From assembly GCA_022071955.1 (NCBI GenBank), contig JAJVIM010000003.1:62001-126000 (forward strand): a stretch of DNA of 64,000 nt, written 5' to 3'. Made by a program: the position numbers and the translations under genes. This DNA comes from Anaerolineae bacterium (lineage in GTDB: Bacteria > Chloroflexota > Anaerolineae > 4572-78 > J111). The notes beneath the pieces were generated by a model. That model saw nothing but the letters and a program-made list of their open reading frames with translations, was not told the DNA's origin and ran no database searches. Of the stretch, positions 37,493-46,053 are shown piece by piece; the stretch's first letter is position 1; each line of letters opens with the position of its first letter.

Positions 37493-38575
37493 TTATTGCG
37501 GGGTAGGGCCGGGCAGGTAATCGATGGGATTGACTTCCTGGCCGTTGAGGCGCAGTTCAAAATGAACGTGCGGGCCGGTGGAGTGGCCGGTGCTGCCCAC
37601 CTCGCCCACCGGAGTGCCGCGCTCAACCACCGCACCGGTGTTGAGCAGCGCCCCTTTGAGGTGGTTGTACCACGTTTCACGCCCGTTACCGTGATCAACA
37701 ATGACGGTAAAGCCGTAGCCATCCGTGGCCCAACCGGCATAGGTGATGGTGCCCGCGGCCGCGGCGTAAACAATGGAACCATACGGCGCGCCAATATCGA
37801 GCGCCTTGTGGCCGGGGTTAAATTCGGTGGTGATGGAACCGACAATCGGCCAGGCCAGCAGCGTTCCCGGCGACAGCGCCGGTTTGGGCAGTTTGATGTC
37901 TTTTTGGCCAAAGGGGATGATCAGCGCAGTACCCGCCTTTAAATCATACGGCGGAAACAGGCCGTTGGGCGGGTAACCGGTAATATCGTCCGGGGTTACG
38001 CCGTAGCGGCTGGCAATGGCTTCGATGGTTTCGCCGGCTGCCACATCGTGCAGCGCGCCAACTACCGGCAAAATGCGCAGTTCGGTGCCCACCGACAGCA
38101 CGTCGGGGTTGCGCTCCAGTTCCGGGTTAGACCAGCGCAGCGTGTCGATGGTCAGGCCGAATTTATCGGCGATGCCCCACAACGAGTCGCCGGCCTGCAC
38201 GGTGTAAATTTCAACTTTGGTTCGGCCATCGATATTGGGCCAGGGGATGTCGTCTTTGCCGGTAGCCGAATACAGGTCGGCGGTGAAGGCGGCGCTCTGC
38301 GGATTTTCAATCACCCGCTCCTCAACCATGCGCACGTTATCGGCCGGGAGCTGCGCCGGCGCATTCTGCTTGAGGGCTAAGGTTTTGAGTTGGGGAATTT
38401 CAACCGGAACCTGGGGTAAAATCTGCCGGTTGACAAACGCCAGCACATCATCCGGCTGCCAGTTATTGAGCCAGGCTACCCAGCCGAGCGCCAAAAAAAT
38501 GGCCGTTATCAGCCAGGGCAGGTTGCTCCGCGAGCGGCGCGGACGGGGCCGGCTAATCCGCAAATTCAGCGACAT
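37493..38575 (-). CDS. LysM and M23 peptidase cell-wall protein
   Basis: 360 residues. Basic N-terminus and one membrane span (about 20-37), then LysM 1 (YTVQAGDSLWGIADKFGL, near 120), LysM 2 (HDVAAGETIEAIASRYGV, near 178) and a C-terminal M23 domain (about 245-355). Metal and catalytic residues fit HKALDIGAP (HxxxD) and GPHVHFEL (HxH), so it looks active as a glycyl or peptide-bridge endopeptidase acting on peptidoglycan. It probably works at the outer face of the membrane. Confidence 0.9.
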   Translation of the reverse strand: MSLNLRISRPRPRRSRSNLPWLITAIFLALGWVAWLNNWQPDDVLAFVNRQILPQVPVEIPQLKTLALKQNAPAQLPADNVRMVEERVIENPQSAAFTADLYSATGKDDIPWPNIDGRTKVEIYTVQAGDSLWGIADKFGLTIDTLRWSNPELERNPDVLSVGTELRILPVVGALHDVAAGETIEAIASRYGVTPDDITGYPPNGLFPPYDLKAGTALIIPFGQKDIKLPKPALSPGTLLAWPIVGSITTEFNPGHKALDIGAPYGSIVYAAAAGTITYAGWATDGYGFTVIVDHGNGRETWYNHLKGALLNTGAVVERGTPVGEVGSTGHSTGPHVHFELRLNGQEVNPIDYLPGPTPQ

Positions 38576-38734
38576 ATCTGCCTTCCTTCCAGGGAGCGAG
38601 GTGAACGGTGCGAAAAAAGTGCAGACAGGTGTTCCCGAACCTGTCTGCAGTGGCAGCGAAATCTCGATCTCCTTGGGCCGGATTATACCACCGGCTTGCC
38701 GGAATAATCAAATTTAATTCTAACTAACAGGCTG

Positions 38735-39319
38735 TCACTCATCCCGTTTAAAAGCCCGAGCCACCGCCGCGGTCCGCGACTCAACGTTGAGTTTGGTAAA
38801 AATGTTTTGGGTGTGCTTTTTAATAGTGTTGACGGTTACCGTCAACTCCGCGGCGATCTGGCGGTTGGTCAGCCCGGCGGCCATCAGGTGCAGCACTTCG
38901 CGCTCGCGGTCACTCAACTCCGCCAGCGGGTCGGCCTCGATGGTGATTTTTTGCACCACATCGATAAACTTGCGCCGGTCAAATTCTTCTTTGCGGAAAA
39001 AGTAGCTGGCGTTCAGCTCGGCCAGGGTTTCAATGGCCAGGTCGATGGTGGCGTAACCGGTGACCACAATGGCCGGCATCCGCTGCGGCAGTTGGTTAAT
39101 GGCCCGCAGCACCGACACCCCGCCGCGGTCGGCGTGGTCCGGCAGCGACAGCGAAATATCAACCACGGCCAGGGCAAATACCTGCTCGCCCAAACGCGCC
39201 ACCGCATCGCGCACCGTGGCCGCCACCACCGACCGAAAACCGGCGTCAGCCACAAATTCGGCCAAAAGCTCCTGCCAGGCCGGGTCGTCTTCAATAATTA
39301 ATACGGTTGGTCGCGTCAC
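38735..39319 (-). CDS. Response regulator with a LuxR-type output domain
   Basis: 194 residues, GTG start at 39319 overlapping the stop of the kinase gene by 4 bases (GTGA), so translation is coupled. The receiver domain has the acidic pair ED10-DD12 region, phosphoacceptor Asp54 in AVVDISLS and Thr in IVVTGYAT; the Lys site is shifted into FFRKEEF. The helix-turn-helix (about 130-190) reads LSDREREVLHLMAAGLTNRQ and VNTIKKHTQNIFTKLNVESR. It pairs with the GAF kinase. Targets are unknown. Confidence 0.88.
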   Translation of the reverse strand: MTRPTVLIIEDDPAWQELLAEFVADAGFRSVVAATVRDAVARLGEQVFALAVVDISLSLPDHADRGGVSVLRAINQLPQRMPAIVVTGYATIDLAIETLAELNASYFFRKEEFDRRKFIDVVQKITIEADPLAELSDREREVLHLMAAGLTNRQIAAELTVTVNTIKKHTQNIFTKLNVESRTAAVARAFKRDE

Positions 39320-41571
39320 GGCTCAATCCCCGGGTCTGTTGGCAGCCACACCGAAAAACGAGCGCCGCGGCCGGGCCGGCTGTCTACTTCTACCCGCCCG
39401 CCAAAACGATCAACAAAGGTTTTAACCCACCACAGGCCAAAACGCAACCGCTCTGTCCCCGGTCGCTCATCGGCGCTGCCGGCAAATTCAAAAATCGCGG
39501 CCTGTCGCTCGGCGGCGATGCCGGGACCGCTGTCGGCGACGGTGATCACGGCAAAACCGTTGTCCACTCGCCCGCTCAAATGCAGCTCGCCCGCACCGTC
39601 CATCGCGTTGCGCGCGTTGTCAATCAGATTATAAAAAACCATCTCCAACTGTTTTTCGCCGGCCACCACCGGCGGCAACTTGCGCAGATTTTGCTGGCGC
39701 ACCGCAATGGTGGCCGGCAGGGCGGCGCGGGCCAGCGCCTGCTCAATACAGCGGGCCAAATTGACCGACTCGGCGCGGATGGGCTGGAGCGGGGCCATTG
39801 AATCGCGGACAATGGCCATTGCCTGCCGCGTGCTCTGGGCAATTTCGCGCAGGTTGTTGGCCAGGTAGGTGTCGGCGGCGAGAGTATTGGCGGATTTGGC
39901 CTCGATGCCCTGCACCCGCACCGATATTGCGCCAAATTTGTTGTTAAGCTGATGCAGCAGATTGGCCGCCACATCGCCCACGGCGGCGATGGTTTCGGCG
40001 GTGGCCTGCCGCTCCTGGGCCTGTTTGAGTAGCCGCAACTGTTCGGCATCGCGAATGGCAACGGCGGCGTGGTTGGCCAAACAGGTGAGCAGTTTTTTGT
40101 CCCAGTCCGAAAAATCGCGCAGCTCCCGCGAATAAAGCGCAAAACTGCCCACCGGGTGAGCGTTATCCTGCGCGGCCAGCAGCGGCACCACAATGGCGCT
40201 CACCCAACCGCGTTGTTCGGCCATTTCCGGGTGCATAAATTTTGGCTCAAAACGAATGTCGTCAATTGTAACCGGCTGGCGTAGCCGCACCGCCTGCCCG
40301 GTAAAACTGTTGCGCAGTGACAGCGTTTCACCGATGCGAACCGTATCGGTGGACTGGCGCAGCAGCAACGTGTCATCCTCGGCCTGCACCAACCAGATAG
40401 AGCCATCAGACACGTGAATCAAATCGCAGGCGCGTTCAATGATCAGCCGCAGCAGTTCGTCGTAATCGGCGGTGAGCAACACCTGCACAATTTCCTGCAA
40501 GGCGTCCAGCAGCCGGATTTCCTGAATGGCGACTACCGCCTGCCCGGCCAGCGCCTCCAGCAGCAGTTGATCTTCTGCGGAAAAAGCATCGAGCTGCGGG
40601 CTTTCAATATTGAGCACGCCTTCCAGCCCGCCGCCCGCGCCGATGATCGGCACGGCCAACTCGGAGCGCATTTCACGCTCAATGGGCAGCGGGTGGTAAA
40701 TATCGCGCCAGGGCGGTTCGGCCAGGTTACCCAGCCGCAGCGATGTTTTGTGCAGCGCCACCCACCCCACCACGCTCTGCTCGTTCACCGGCAGGCTCGG
40801 CTCGCTGGCGGGTTGTTCCAGGCTGCCGGCCAGCGCCTTGGTCACCAGCAAATTGCGCCGCCGGTCGAACCATTCAAAACTGCCGTACTGGGCCGCGGTC
40901 AAATCCAGGCCGATGGCCAGAATTTCATTGAGTGTTTCGTCCAGATTGGTGCGGCTGCCCAGCAGCCCGGAAGCCCGGCGCAGCTTTTCCATTTCCCGCA
41001 CTTTGCGGGTGAGGGCCTGGCTCAGCCCCCCCACCCGGCGGCCGTAATGGATGGCCATCGCCGCCAACTGCACAAAATTGTCCAGCAGCAGCAGTTCCAC
41101 CACTGAAAAACGGCGCGCGCTGCAGCGATACAGGTAGAGCACGCCGGCCACATCGCTGCCCACCAGCAGCGGGTAGCAGGCCAGCACCTGCGCCCCGGCC
41201 TCCCGCTTGGCCGGATGGATAGCGGGCGCGCCCGCTTCGTATGATAACAGCCGCCGTTTGGCCCGCACCGCCCGCGCACCCATGCCGTCGGGCCGGGGCC
41301 TGTCGGCCGCCGACGCGCCGCGCGGTTCGCCGGCCGCTACCCGCTGCGCCGCATCGAAGCTGTGACCGGGTTCGTCAAATACCCAAATCACCACCGACGG
41401 CGCGTCATCCCCGGTCGGGCTGCCGCCGGCCATCAGCCGCACCGCCTCATGGGCAATCAAATTGAGCGTGGCCGACAAATCCTGGCCCACACCCAGCCGG
41501 TTAATGCTGGTGGCAATCTCGTTGAGCGTGGCCAAAACCTGCGCCAAATCTGTTGAGTCATTTCGCTTCAA
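39316..41571 (-). CDS. Cytoplasmic GAF-domain sensor histidine kinase
   Basis: 751 residues without membrane spans. Three GAF domains (about 20-180, 205-355 and 365-510) precede a dimerisation segment with the phospho-His in LLHQLNNKFGAI (near 537) and an HATPase domain (about 630-745) with NLIDNARNAM, ADSGPGIA and a degenerate second glycine box (RFGLWWVK). Gene order with the overlapping regulator makes a two-component pair. The ligand of the GAF domains is unknown. It is divergent from the lysine cluster. Confidence 0.85.
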   Translation of the reverse strand: MKRNDSTDLAQVLATLNEIATSINRLGVGQDLSATLNLIAHEAVRLMAGGSPTGDDAPSVVIWVFDEPGHSFDAAQRVAAGEPRGASAADRPRPDGMGARAVRAKRRLLSYEAGAPAIHPAKREAGAQVLACYPLLVGSDVAGVLYLYRCSARRFSVVELLLLDNFVQLAAMAIHYGRRVGGLSQALTRKVREMEKLRRASGLLGSRTNLDETLNEILAIGLDLTAAQYGSFEWFDRRRNLLVTKALAGSLEQPASEPSLPVNEQSVVGWVALHKTSLRLGNLAEPPWRDIYHPLPIEREMRSELAVPIIGAGGGLEGVLNIESPQLDAFSAEDQLLLEALAGQAVVAIQEIRLLDALQEIVQVLLTADYDELLRLIIERACDLIHVSDGSIWLVQAEDDTLLLRQSTDTVRIGETLSLRNSFTGQAVRLRQPVTIDDIRFEPKFMHPEMAEQRGWVSAIVVPLLAAQDNAHPVGSFALYSRELRDFSDWDKKLLTCLANHAAVAIRDAEQLRLLKQAQERQATAETIAAVGDVAANLLHQLNNKFGAISVRVQGIEAKSANTLAADTYLANNLREIAQSTRQAMAIVRDSMAPLQPIRAESVNLARCIEQALARAALPATIAVRQQNLRKLPPVVAGEKQLEMVFYNLIDNARNAMDGAGELHLSGRVDNGFAVITVADSGPGIAAERQAAIFEFAGSADERPGTERLRFGLWWVKTFVDRFGGRVEVDSRPGRGARFSVWLPTDPGIEP

Positions 41572-41601
41572 TTTACATTATCCCGCGAACTGTGGTATTA
41601 T
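41572..41601 (+). promoter_or_regulatory. Probable promoter of the lysine cluster
   Basis: TTTACA (41572-41577), an 18-base spacer and TATTAT (41596-41601), starting right at the divergent kinase start codon and 136 bases before lysW. Confidence 0.4.
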
Positions 41602-41633
41602 TTCGCCCAGTTTAAAGGGCCAGGCTAGGATAG

Positions 41634-41681
41634 CGTGGTGCGTGAGCGCGGTGGGCTGGTTGCCATGCGTGACGCACCACG
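41634..41681 (+). promoter_or_regulatory. Leader hairpin before lysW
   Basis: CGTGGTGCGT (41634-41643) and its perfect complement ACGCACCACG (41672-41681) enclose a 28-base loop, followed by TTTAATATT. It lies in the leader between the probable promoter and lysW. It could be an attenuator or simply a repeat; it does not match the known lysine riboswitch by eye. Confidence 0.4.
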
Positions 41682-41736
41682 TTTAATATTGCCCGGACAA
41701 AGTACCCTCATTTTATGCAAAAAGGAGATTTTTACA

Positions 41737-41910
41737 ATGAGTAAAGTAGCCGAATGCCCGGAATGCGCCGCCGATGTGACCCTGCCCGATGACGTGATGG
41801 AAGGCGAAATTGTGCAATGCCCCGACTGCGGCGTTGAGCTTGAAGTGGTTTCGGTTGACCCGCCGGAACTCGATCTGGCCCCCGAAGAAGAAGAAGACTG
41901 GGGCGAATAA
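41737..41910 (+). CDS. lysW: Amino-group carrier protein LysW
   Basis: 57 residues; AAAGGAG upstream fixes the start, although the frame is open further upstream. It carries alpha-aminoadipate on its C-terminal Glu through lysine biosynthesis. Two zinc-binding pairs, Cys7-x2-Cys10 and Cys28-x2-Cys31, form the small zinc finger. An acidic tail follows and ends in the invariant EDWGE motif, whose last Glu is the attachment point. It is the first gene of the lys set in this window. Confidence 0.95.
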   Translation: MSKVAECPECAADVTLPDDVMEGEIVQCPDCGVELEVVSVDPPELDLAPEEEEDWGE

Positions 41911-42008
41911 ACGAGTCAGCGAATCGGCGAGAAAACGAGATAAATCAAGCAGTTATTTTATCACTGACTCGCTTTATCGTTGACTCGCTTCATCGCTGAC
42001 TCGCTATT
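41911..42008. repeat. Octad repeat array between lysW and lysX
   Basis: AACGAGTC / AGCGAATC-type octamers, then, in the opposite orientation, exact 8-base units such as GACTCGCT alternating with TTATCGTT or TCATCGCT. Confidence 0.85.
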
Positions 42009-42022
42009 TTTTGGAGATGACT

Positions 42023-42874
42023 ATGAAAATTGCGATGCTGTTAAACCGGGTGCGGGTTGAAGAAAAACTCCTCCTGCAAGCCTTTGAAAACCGAAATCTG
42101 CCGGTTGATGTGATTGACGTGCGTGACGTTATTTTTGATCTGCACGCCATCAACGGCTGGCGCGACTACGACGTGGTGGTTGAACGGGCCATCAACCACT
42201 CGCGGGCGCTTTACTCGCTGCGTATTTTGAACGACTGGGGCGTAAAAACCGTCAACACCTACGAGGTGGCAACGATTTGCGGCAACAAGCTCGAAACCAC
42301 CTCGGCGCTCATCCGCGACGGGGTGCCATCGCCGCGGGTTAAAATTGCCTTTACTCCGGAAGCCGCCCTCAAAGCCATCGAAGAGTTTGGCTACCCGGTG
42401 GTGCTCAAACCGGGCGTGGGCAGTTGGGGCCGGCTGCTGGCCAAAATCAACGACCGCGAGGCCGCCGAGGCCATTTTGGAACACAAAGAAATTTTGGGCA
42501 GCTACCATCACTCGGTGTTTTACATTCAGGAATACATCGACAAACCGGCCCGCGACATCCGCAGCTTTGTGGTGGGCGATGAAACCATCGCCGCTATTTA
42601 CCGCACCAGCAAGCACTGGATCACCAACACCGCTCGCGGCGGCGTGGCCAGCAACTGCCCGGTAACGCCAGAAATGAACGCCATTTCGCTGGCGGCGGCC
42701 AAAGCCGTGGGCGGCGGCGTCGTCGCCGTAGATATTTTGGAAACCCGCGACGGCCGGCTGCTGGTCAACGAAGTTAACTACACCATGGAATTTCGCAACA
42801 GCATCGACACCACCGGCATCAACATTCCCGACCGGGTGGTGGATTACGTTCTCAAAGTGGCGAACGGCGAATAG
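42023..42874 (+). CDS. lysX: Alpha-aminoadipate-LysW ligase
   Basis: 283 residues from the ATG at 42023 (GGAG 6 bases upstream; the frame is open to a TTG at 42011). ATP-grasp protein of the LysX/RimK family that joins alpha-aminoadipate to the C-terminal Glu of LysW. Family phrases: [14 protein letters not shown] at the start, [35 protein letters not shown], and [21 protein letters not shown]. Metal-binding and late motifs include [13 protein letters not shown]. Gene position next to lysW supports the lysine rather than arginine role, though some LysX-like enzymes also accept glutamate. Confidence 0.93.
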   Translation: MKIAMLLNRVRVEEKLLLQAFENRNLPVDVIDVRDVIFDLHAINGWRDYDVVVERAINHSRALYSLRILNDWGVKTVNTYEVATICGNKLETTSALIRDGVPSPRVKIAFTPEAALKAIEEFGYPVVLKPGVGSWGRLLAKINDREAAEAILEHKEILGSYHHSVFYIQEYIDKPARDIRSFVVGDETIAAIYRTSKHWITNTARGGVASNCPVTPEMNAISLAAAKAVGGGVVAVDILETRDGRLLVNEVNYTMEFRNSIDTTGINIPDRVVDYVLKVANGE

Positions 42875-42876
42875 CA

Positions 42877-42912
42877 CGATTTACGATTTTGGATTTGCGA
42901 TTTACGATTAGA
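42877..42912. repeat. Short heptad array between lysX and lysY
   Basis: Five ACGATTT / TGGATTT / GCGATTT heptamers in register. Confidence 0.7.
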
Positions 42913-42922
42913 AAGCGTATCA

Positions 42923-43966
42923 ATGACCGAAAAACTTCAAATCAGCATCGTCGGCGGCAGCGGCTATGTGGGCGGCGAACTGCTGCGGCTGCTGCTGTTT
43001 CACCCCCGCGTAGAAATCAAGCAGATCACCAGCGCCAGCCAGGTGGGCAAGTTTGCGCACAACGCCCACCCCAACCTGCGCGCCGCCACCGACCTGCAAT
43101 TTAGCCACCCCGACACGCTGGAAAAAAGCGACCTGCTCTTTTTAGCCCAGCCGCACGGCTTTTCCGCCGGCAAAATCGACACTTTTGCCGGGATGGCTGA
43201 ATACATCATCGACACTTCCGCCGATTTTCGGCTGCGCGATGCCGATGCCTACGCGCAATGGTACGGCGAAGCGCATCCCAACCCGGCCTGGCTGGGCAAG
43301 TTTGTTTACGGCCTGCCGGAACGCTACCGCGCCGACATTGCCCGCGCCAAATACGTGAGCGGCGTGGGTTGCAACGCCACCGTTACCAACCTGGCCCTGG
43401 CTCCGCTGGCCGATGCCGGGCTGCTGGCCGGCGGCCGGGTAGTAGCCGACATCAAAGTCGGCTCGTCCGAGGGCGGCGCGCGCCCCAACGAAGGTTCGCA
43501 CCACCCCGAGCGCAGCGGCGCGGTGCGCTCGTACAAACCCACCGGCCACCGCCACCAGGCCGAAGTGCGGCAAACCCTCGGCGACAGTTTTGAGTTGTAT
43601 ATGTCGGTCACTTCCATCGAACTGATCCGCGGCGCGCTGGTTACGGCCCATTGCCTGCTCAACGACAAAGTGGAAGAAAAAGAGCTGTGGAAAATTTACC
43701 GCAAAAGCTACAAAGCCGAACCGTTCATCCGGCTGGTCAAGCAGAAAAGCGGCATTTTCCGCTACCCCGACCCCAAACTGCTGCCCGGCACCAACTACTG
43801 CGACATCGGTTTTGAGGTTGAAGAGAACAGCAACCGGGTGGTCATTATCGCCGCCATTGACAATTTGATGAAAGGCGCGGCCGGCAGCGCCGTGCAGGCC
43901 ATGAACGTGATGCTCGGCTGGCCGGAAACCACCGGGCTGGAATTTCCGGGGCTGCACCCGGTGTGA
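42923..43966 (+). CDS. lysY: LysW-aminoadipyl-phosphate reductase
   Basis: 347 residues, homologous to ArgC. It reduces the phosphorylated LysW-aminoadipate to the semialdehyde with NADPH. Visible motifs: Rossmann SIVGGSGYVGGELLRLLLFHP at the N-terminus, LAQPHGFSAGKI, and the active Cys in SGVGCNATVTNLAL (near 150). C-terminal dimer parts with NLMKGAAGSAVQAMNV are typical. Context in the lys cluster decides LysY over ArgC. Confidence 0.92.
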   Translation: MTEKLQISIVGGSGYVGGELLRLLLFHPRVEIKQITSASQVGKFAHNAHPNLRAATDLQFSHPDTLEKSDLLFLAQPHGFSAGKIDTFAGMAEYIIDTSADFRLRDADAYAQWYGEAHPNPAWLGKFVYGLPERYRADIARAKYVSGVGCNATVTNLALAPLADAGLLAGGRVVADIKVGSSEGGARPNEGSHHPERSGAVRSYKPTGHRHQAEVRQTLGDSFELYMSVTSIELIRGALVTAHCLLNDKVEEKELWKIYRKSYKAEPFIRLVKQKSGIFRYPDPKLLPGTNYCDIGFEVEENSNRVVIIAAIDNLMKGAAGSAVQAMNVMLGWPETTGLEFPGLHPV

Positions 43967-44112
43967 GTAAGTTGGGTGAGTTTTGTGGGTTTGGTGAGTT
44001 CATAAAACGTAAAACATAATTCGTGTTGCGTGTTCCGTTCATTCGCTATTCGCTAACTCGCCGACTCGTTCATTCACTACTCGCCACCCGCAACTCGCCG
44101 CCCGCCAAACTT
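43967..44112. repeat. Mixed short-unit repeat region before the methyltransferase
   Basis: GGTGAGTTT-like units, then ATTCGCT / ACTCGCC / ACTCGTT-type heptamers and octamers with imperfect register. Confidence 0.6.
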
Positions 44113-44131
44113 ATGTTTTTGGGAGAAGAGG

Positions 44132-45052
44132 TTGAAAGTTCGTGCCCCGCGAAACCGCACCATCACCCTGACTGAAGCCGAGCGGGAGCAGTTTTCCCGG
44201 CGTTTGCTGCGGCTCTCGGAACCGGTTACGGCCAAGGCTCTGCTCGATAGCACCATCCAGCAGGAACTGCTGGCCGCGCTACCCCATCTGCCGGCCGGTT
44301 TCGTCGATCTCCTTTTCATCGACCCACCCTACAATCTGAACAAAACTTTCAACCGGCGCAACTTCAGCCAGATGCCGCTGGCCGAATACGAAAACTGGCT
44401 CGATGGCTGGCTGGCGCCGCTGCTGCGCACGCTCAAACCAACGGCCAGCGTTTACATTTGCGGCGACTGGCAGTCGTCGGTGGCCATCCAGCGGGTGGCG
44501 CAGAAATATCTGGTGGTGCGCAACCGCATTACCTGGGAACGCGAAAAGGGGCGCGGCGCGCAGGCCAACTGGAAAAACGCCAGCGAAGACATCTGGTTTT
44601 GCACCGTTGGCAGTGATTACACCTTTAATCTGGACGCGGTCAAGCTCAAAAGGCGGGTGATCGCCCCCTACACCGACAACGGCGCGCCCAAAGATTGGGA
44701 AGATTCGCGGGCCGGACGCTTTCGGCTGACCCACCCCAGCAATCTGTGGACCGATTTGACCGTGCCTTTCTGGTCGATGCCGGAAAACACCGATCACCCC
44801 ACTCAAAAGCCGGAAAAGCTGCTGGCCAAAATCATTCTGGCCAGTTCCAAACCCGGCGAGGTTGTGCTCGATCCGTTTTTAGGGTCGGGGACTACCTCGG
44901 TGGTGGCCAAAAAGCTGGGCCGGCGCTACATCGGCATTGAAATTGATGAAACCTACTGCCTTCTGGCCGAAAAGCGGCTGGCTCTGGCCGAACCGGGCGG
45001 GCGCATTCAGGGTTACGACGAGGGCGTGTTTTGGGAAAGAAACAGCAAATAG
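44132..45052 (+). CDS. DNA methyltransferase (adenine-N6 or cytosine-N4)
   Basis: 306 residues, TTG start at 44132 with GGGAGAAGAGG upstream; the ATG at 44113 is out of frame. The catalytic motif DPPY (residues 64-67) comes before the AdoMet-binding motif DPFLGSGTT (near 247), the order of beta-class methyltransferases. HPTQKPEKLLAKII precedes the AdoMet motif, as in the family. No restriction endonuclease or specificity subunit is nearby, so it is probably a solitary methyltransferase with a regulatory or host-marking role. It splits the lys genes between lysY and lysZ and is followed by a palindromic repeat element, which suggests insertion into the cluster. Confidence 0.88.
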   Translation: MKVRAPRNRTITLTEAEREQFSRRLLRLSEPVTAKALLDSTIQQELLAALPHLPAGFVDLLFIDPPYNLNKTFNRRNFSQMPLAEYENWLDGWLAPLLRTLKPTASVYICGDWQSSVAIQRVAQKYLVVRNRITWEREKGRGAQANWKNASEDIWFCTVGSDYTFNLDAVKLKRRVIAPYTDNGAPKDWEDSRAGRFRLTHPSNLWTDLTVPFWSMPENTDHPTQKPEKLLAKIILASSKPGEVVLDPFLGSGTTSVVAKKLGRRYIGIEIDETYCLLAEKRLALAEPGGRIQGYDEGVFWERNSK

Positions 45053-45060
45053 CTGGCCGA

Positions 45061-45191
45061 TACCCCCACCCCTGGCCCTCCCCCTGTTAGGGGGAGGGAA
45101 AAAGATGAGTGCGGCGGCGGGCGCATTAGCGCCCGCCGCCGCACAGAAAAAATCCCCCTTCTCCCTTTGGGAGAGGGGGGCAGGGGGGTGA
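45061..45191. repeat. MITE-like palindromic element, copy 1
   Basis: C-rich left end, G-rich right end (GGGAGAGGGGGGCAGGGGGG) and a central perfect hairpin (45109-45144) with 16 bp arms starting GTGCGGCGGCGG and a 4-base loop. The right end also holds the short palindrome CTCCCTTTGGGAG. The same architecture recurs at 56256-56400. It sits directly before the lysZ ribosome binding site. Confidence 0.8.
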
Positions 45192-45219
45192 GGGAAAAAC
45201 ATCCGAAAGGAGAGAATTT

Positions 45220-46026
45220 ATGATTGTACTAAAAATTGGCGGCAGCGAAGGCATCAATTACGATCTGATTGCCGACGATATTGCCGCGCTGATTAAGGCG
45301 GGCCAACCGCTGATTGTGGTTCACGGCGGCTCGTCGCTCACCAACAAAGTGGCCGAGCAGTTGGGCCACCCGCCGCAGTTTGTCACCTCGGTCAGCGGTT
45401 TCACTTCCCGCCGCACCGACCGGCGCACGCTGGAAATTTTTGAAATGGTCTACTGCGGCCAGATGAACAAAGGACTGGTGGAAAAGTTGCAAATGCGCGG
45501 CGTCAACGCCGTCGGCCTCAGCGGCATCGATGGCCGGATTTGGGAAGGGCCGCGCAAAGACGCCATCAAAATTATTCAAAATGGCCGCCGGCTGGTGCTG
45601 CGCGATGACTACACCGGCAAAGTTGAAAAGGTGAACACCGATCTGCTGCAAACCCTGCTTAACGCCGGCGCGCTGCCGGTACTCACCCCGCCGGCCATCA
45701 GCTACGAGGGCGAAGCCATCAATGTTGACGGCGACCGGGCCGCCGCGGCCACCGCCGCCGCGTTTCAGGCTGAAGCGCTGGTCATCCTCAGCAACGTGCC
45801 GGGGCTGCTGGAAAAATTTCCGGATGAGTCATCGCTGATCCGCCACATCCCGGCGGCCAAAATCGACCAGTTTATGAGCGTGGCCGAAGACCGCATGAAA
45901 AAGAAAGTGATGGGCGCGCAGGAAGCGCTGGCGCAGGGTATCGGCCGGATTGTCTTTGCCGACGGCCGCGTGGCCGGGCCGGTGAGCCGGGCGCTGGCCG
46001 GCGAAGGCACGGTGATAGGTCAATGA
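45220..46026 (+). CDS. lysZ: LysW-aminoadipate 6-kinase
   Basis: 268 residues, AAAGGAGAG upstream. ArgB-like amino acid kinase fold that phosphorylates the LysW-bound aminoadipate. N-terminal VLKIGGSEG and IVVHGGSSLTNKVAEQLG motifs are the nucleotide- and substrate-binding parts; NVDGDRAAAATAAAFQAEAL is the late signature. Stands between the methyltransferase and lysJ. Confidence 0.93.
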   Translation: MIVLKIGGSEGINYDLIADDIAALIKAGQPLIVVHGGSSLTNKVAEQLGHPPQFVTSVSGFTSRRTDRRTLEIFEMVYCGQMNKGLVEKLQMRGVNAVGLSGIDGRIWEGPRKDAIKIIQNGRRLVLRDDYTGKVEKVNTDLLQTLLNAGALPVLTPPAISYEGEAINVDGDRAAAATAAAFQAEALVILSNVPGLLEKFPDESSLIRHIPAAKIDQFMSVAEDRMKKKVMGAQEALAQGIGRIVFADGRVAGPVSRALAGEGTVIGQ

Positions 46027-46053
46027 TGAATTCTGAATTATGAATGGTGAATA

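Noticed and set aside
41635..41736. N-terminal extension of LysW
   Set aside because: LysW proteins are about 54-60 residues and begin at the zinc finger; the ATG at 41737 has a perfect ribosome binding site.
41602..41736. Lysine riboswitch before lysW
   Set aside because: The leader is only about 130 bases and lacks the multi-helix conserved core I would expect; only one hairpin is clear.
44132..45052. Restriction-modification system
   Set aside because: Only a methyltransferase is present; neighbours are lysine genes and no endonuclease or specificity subunit is seen.
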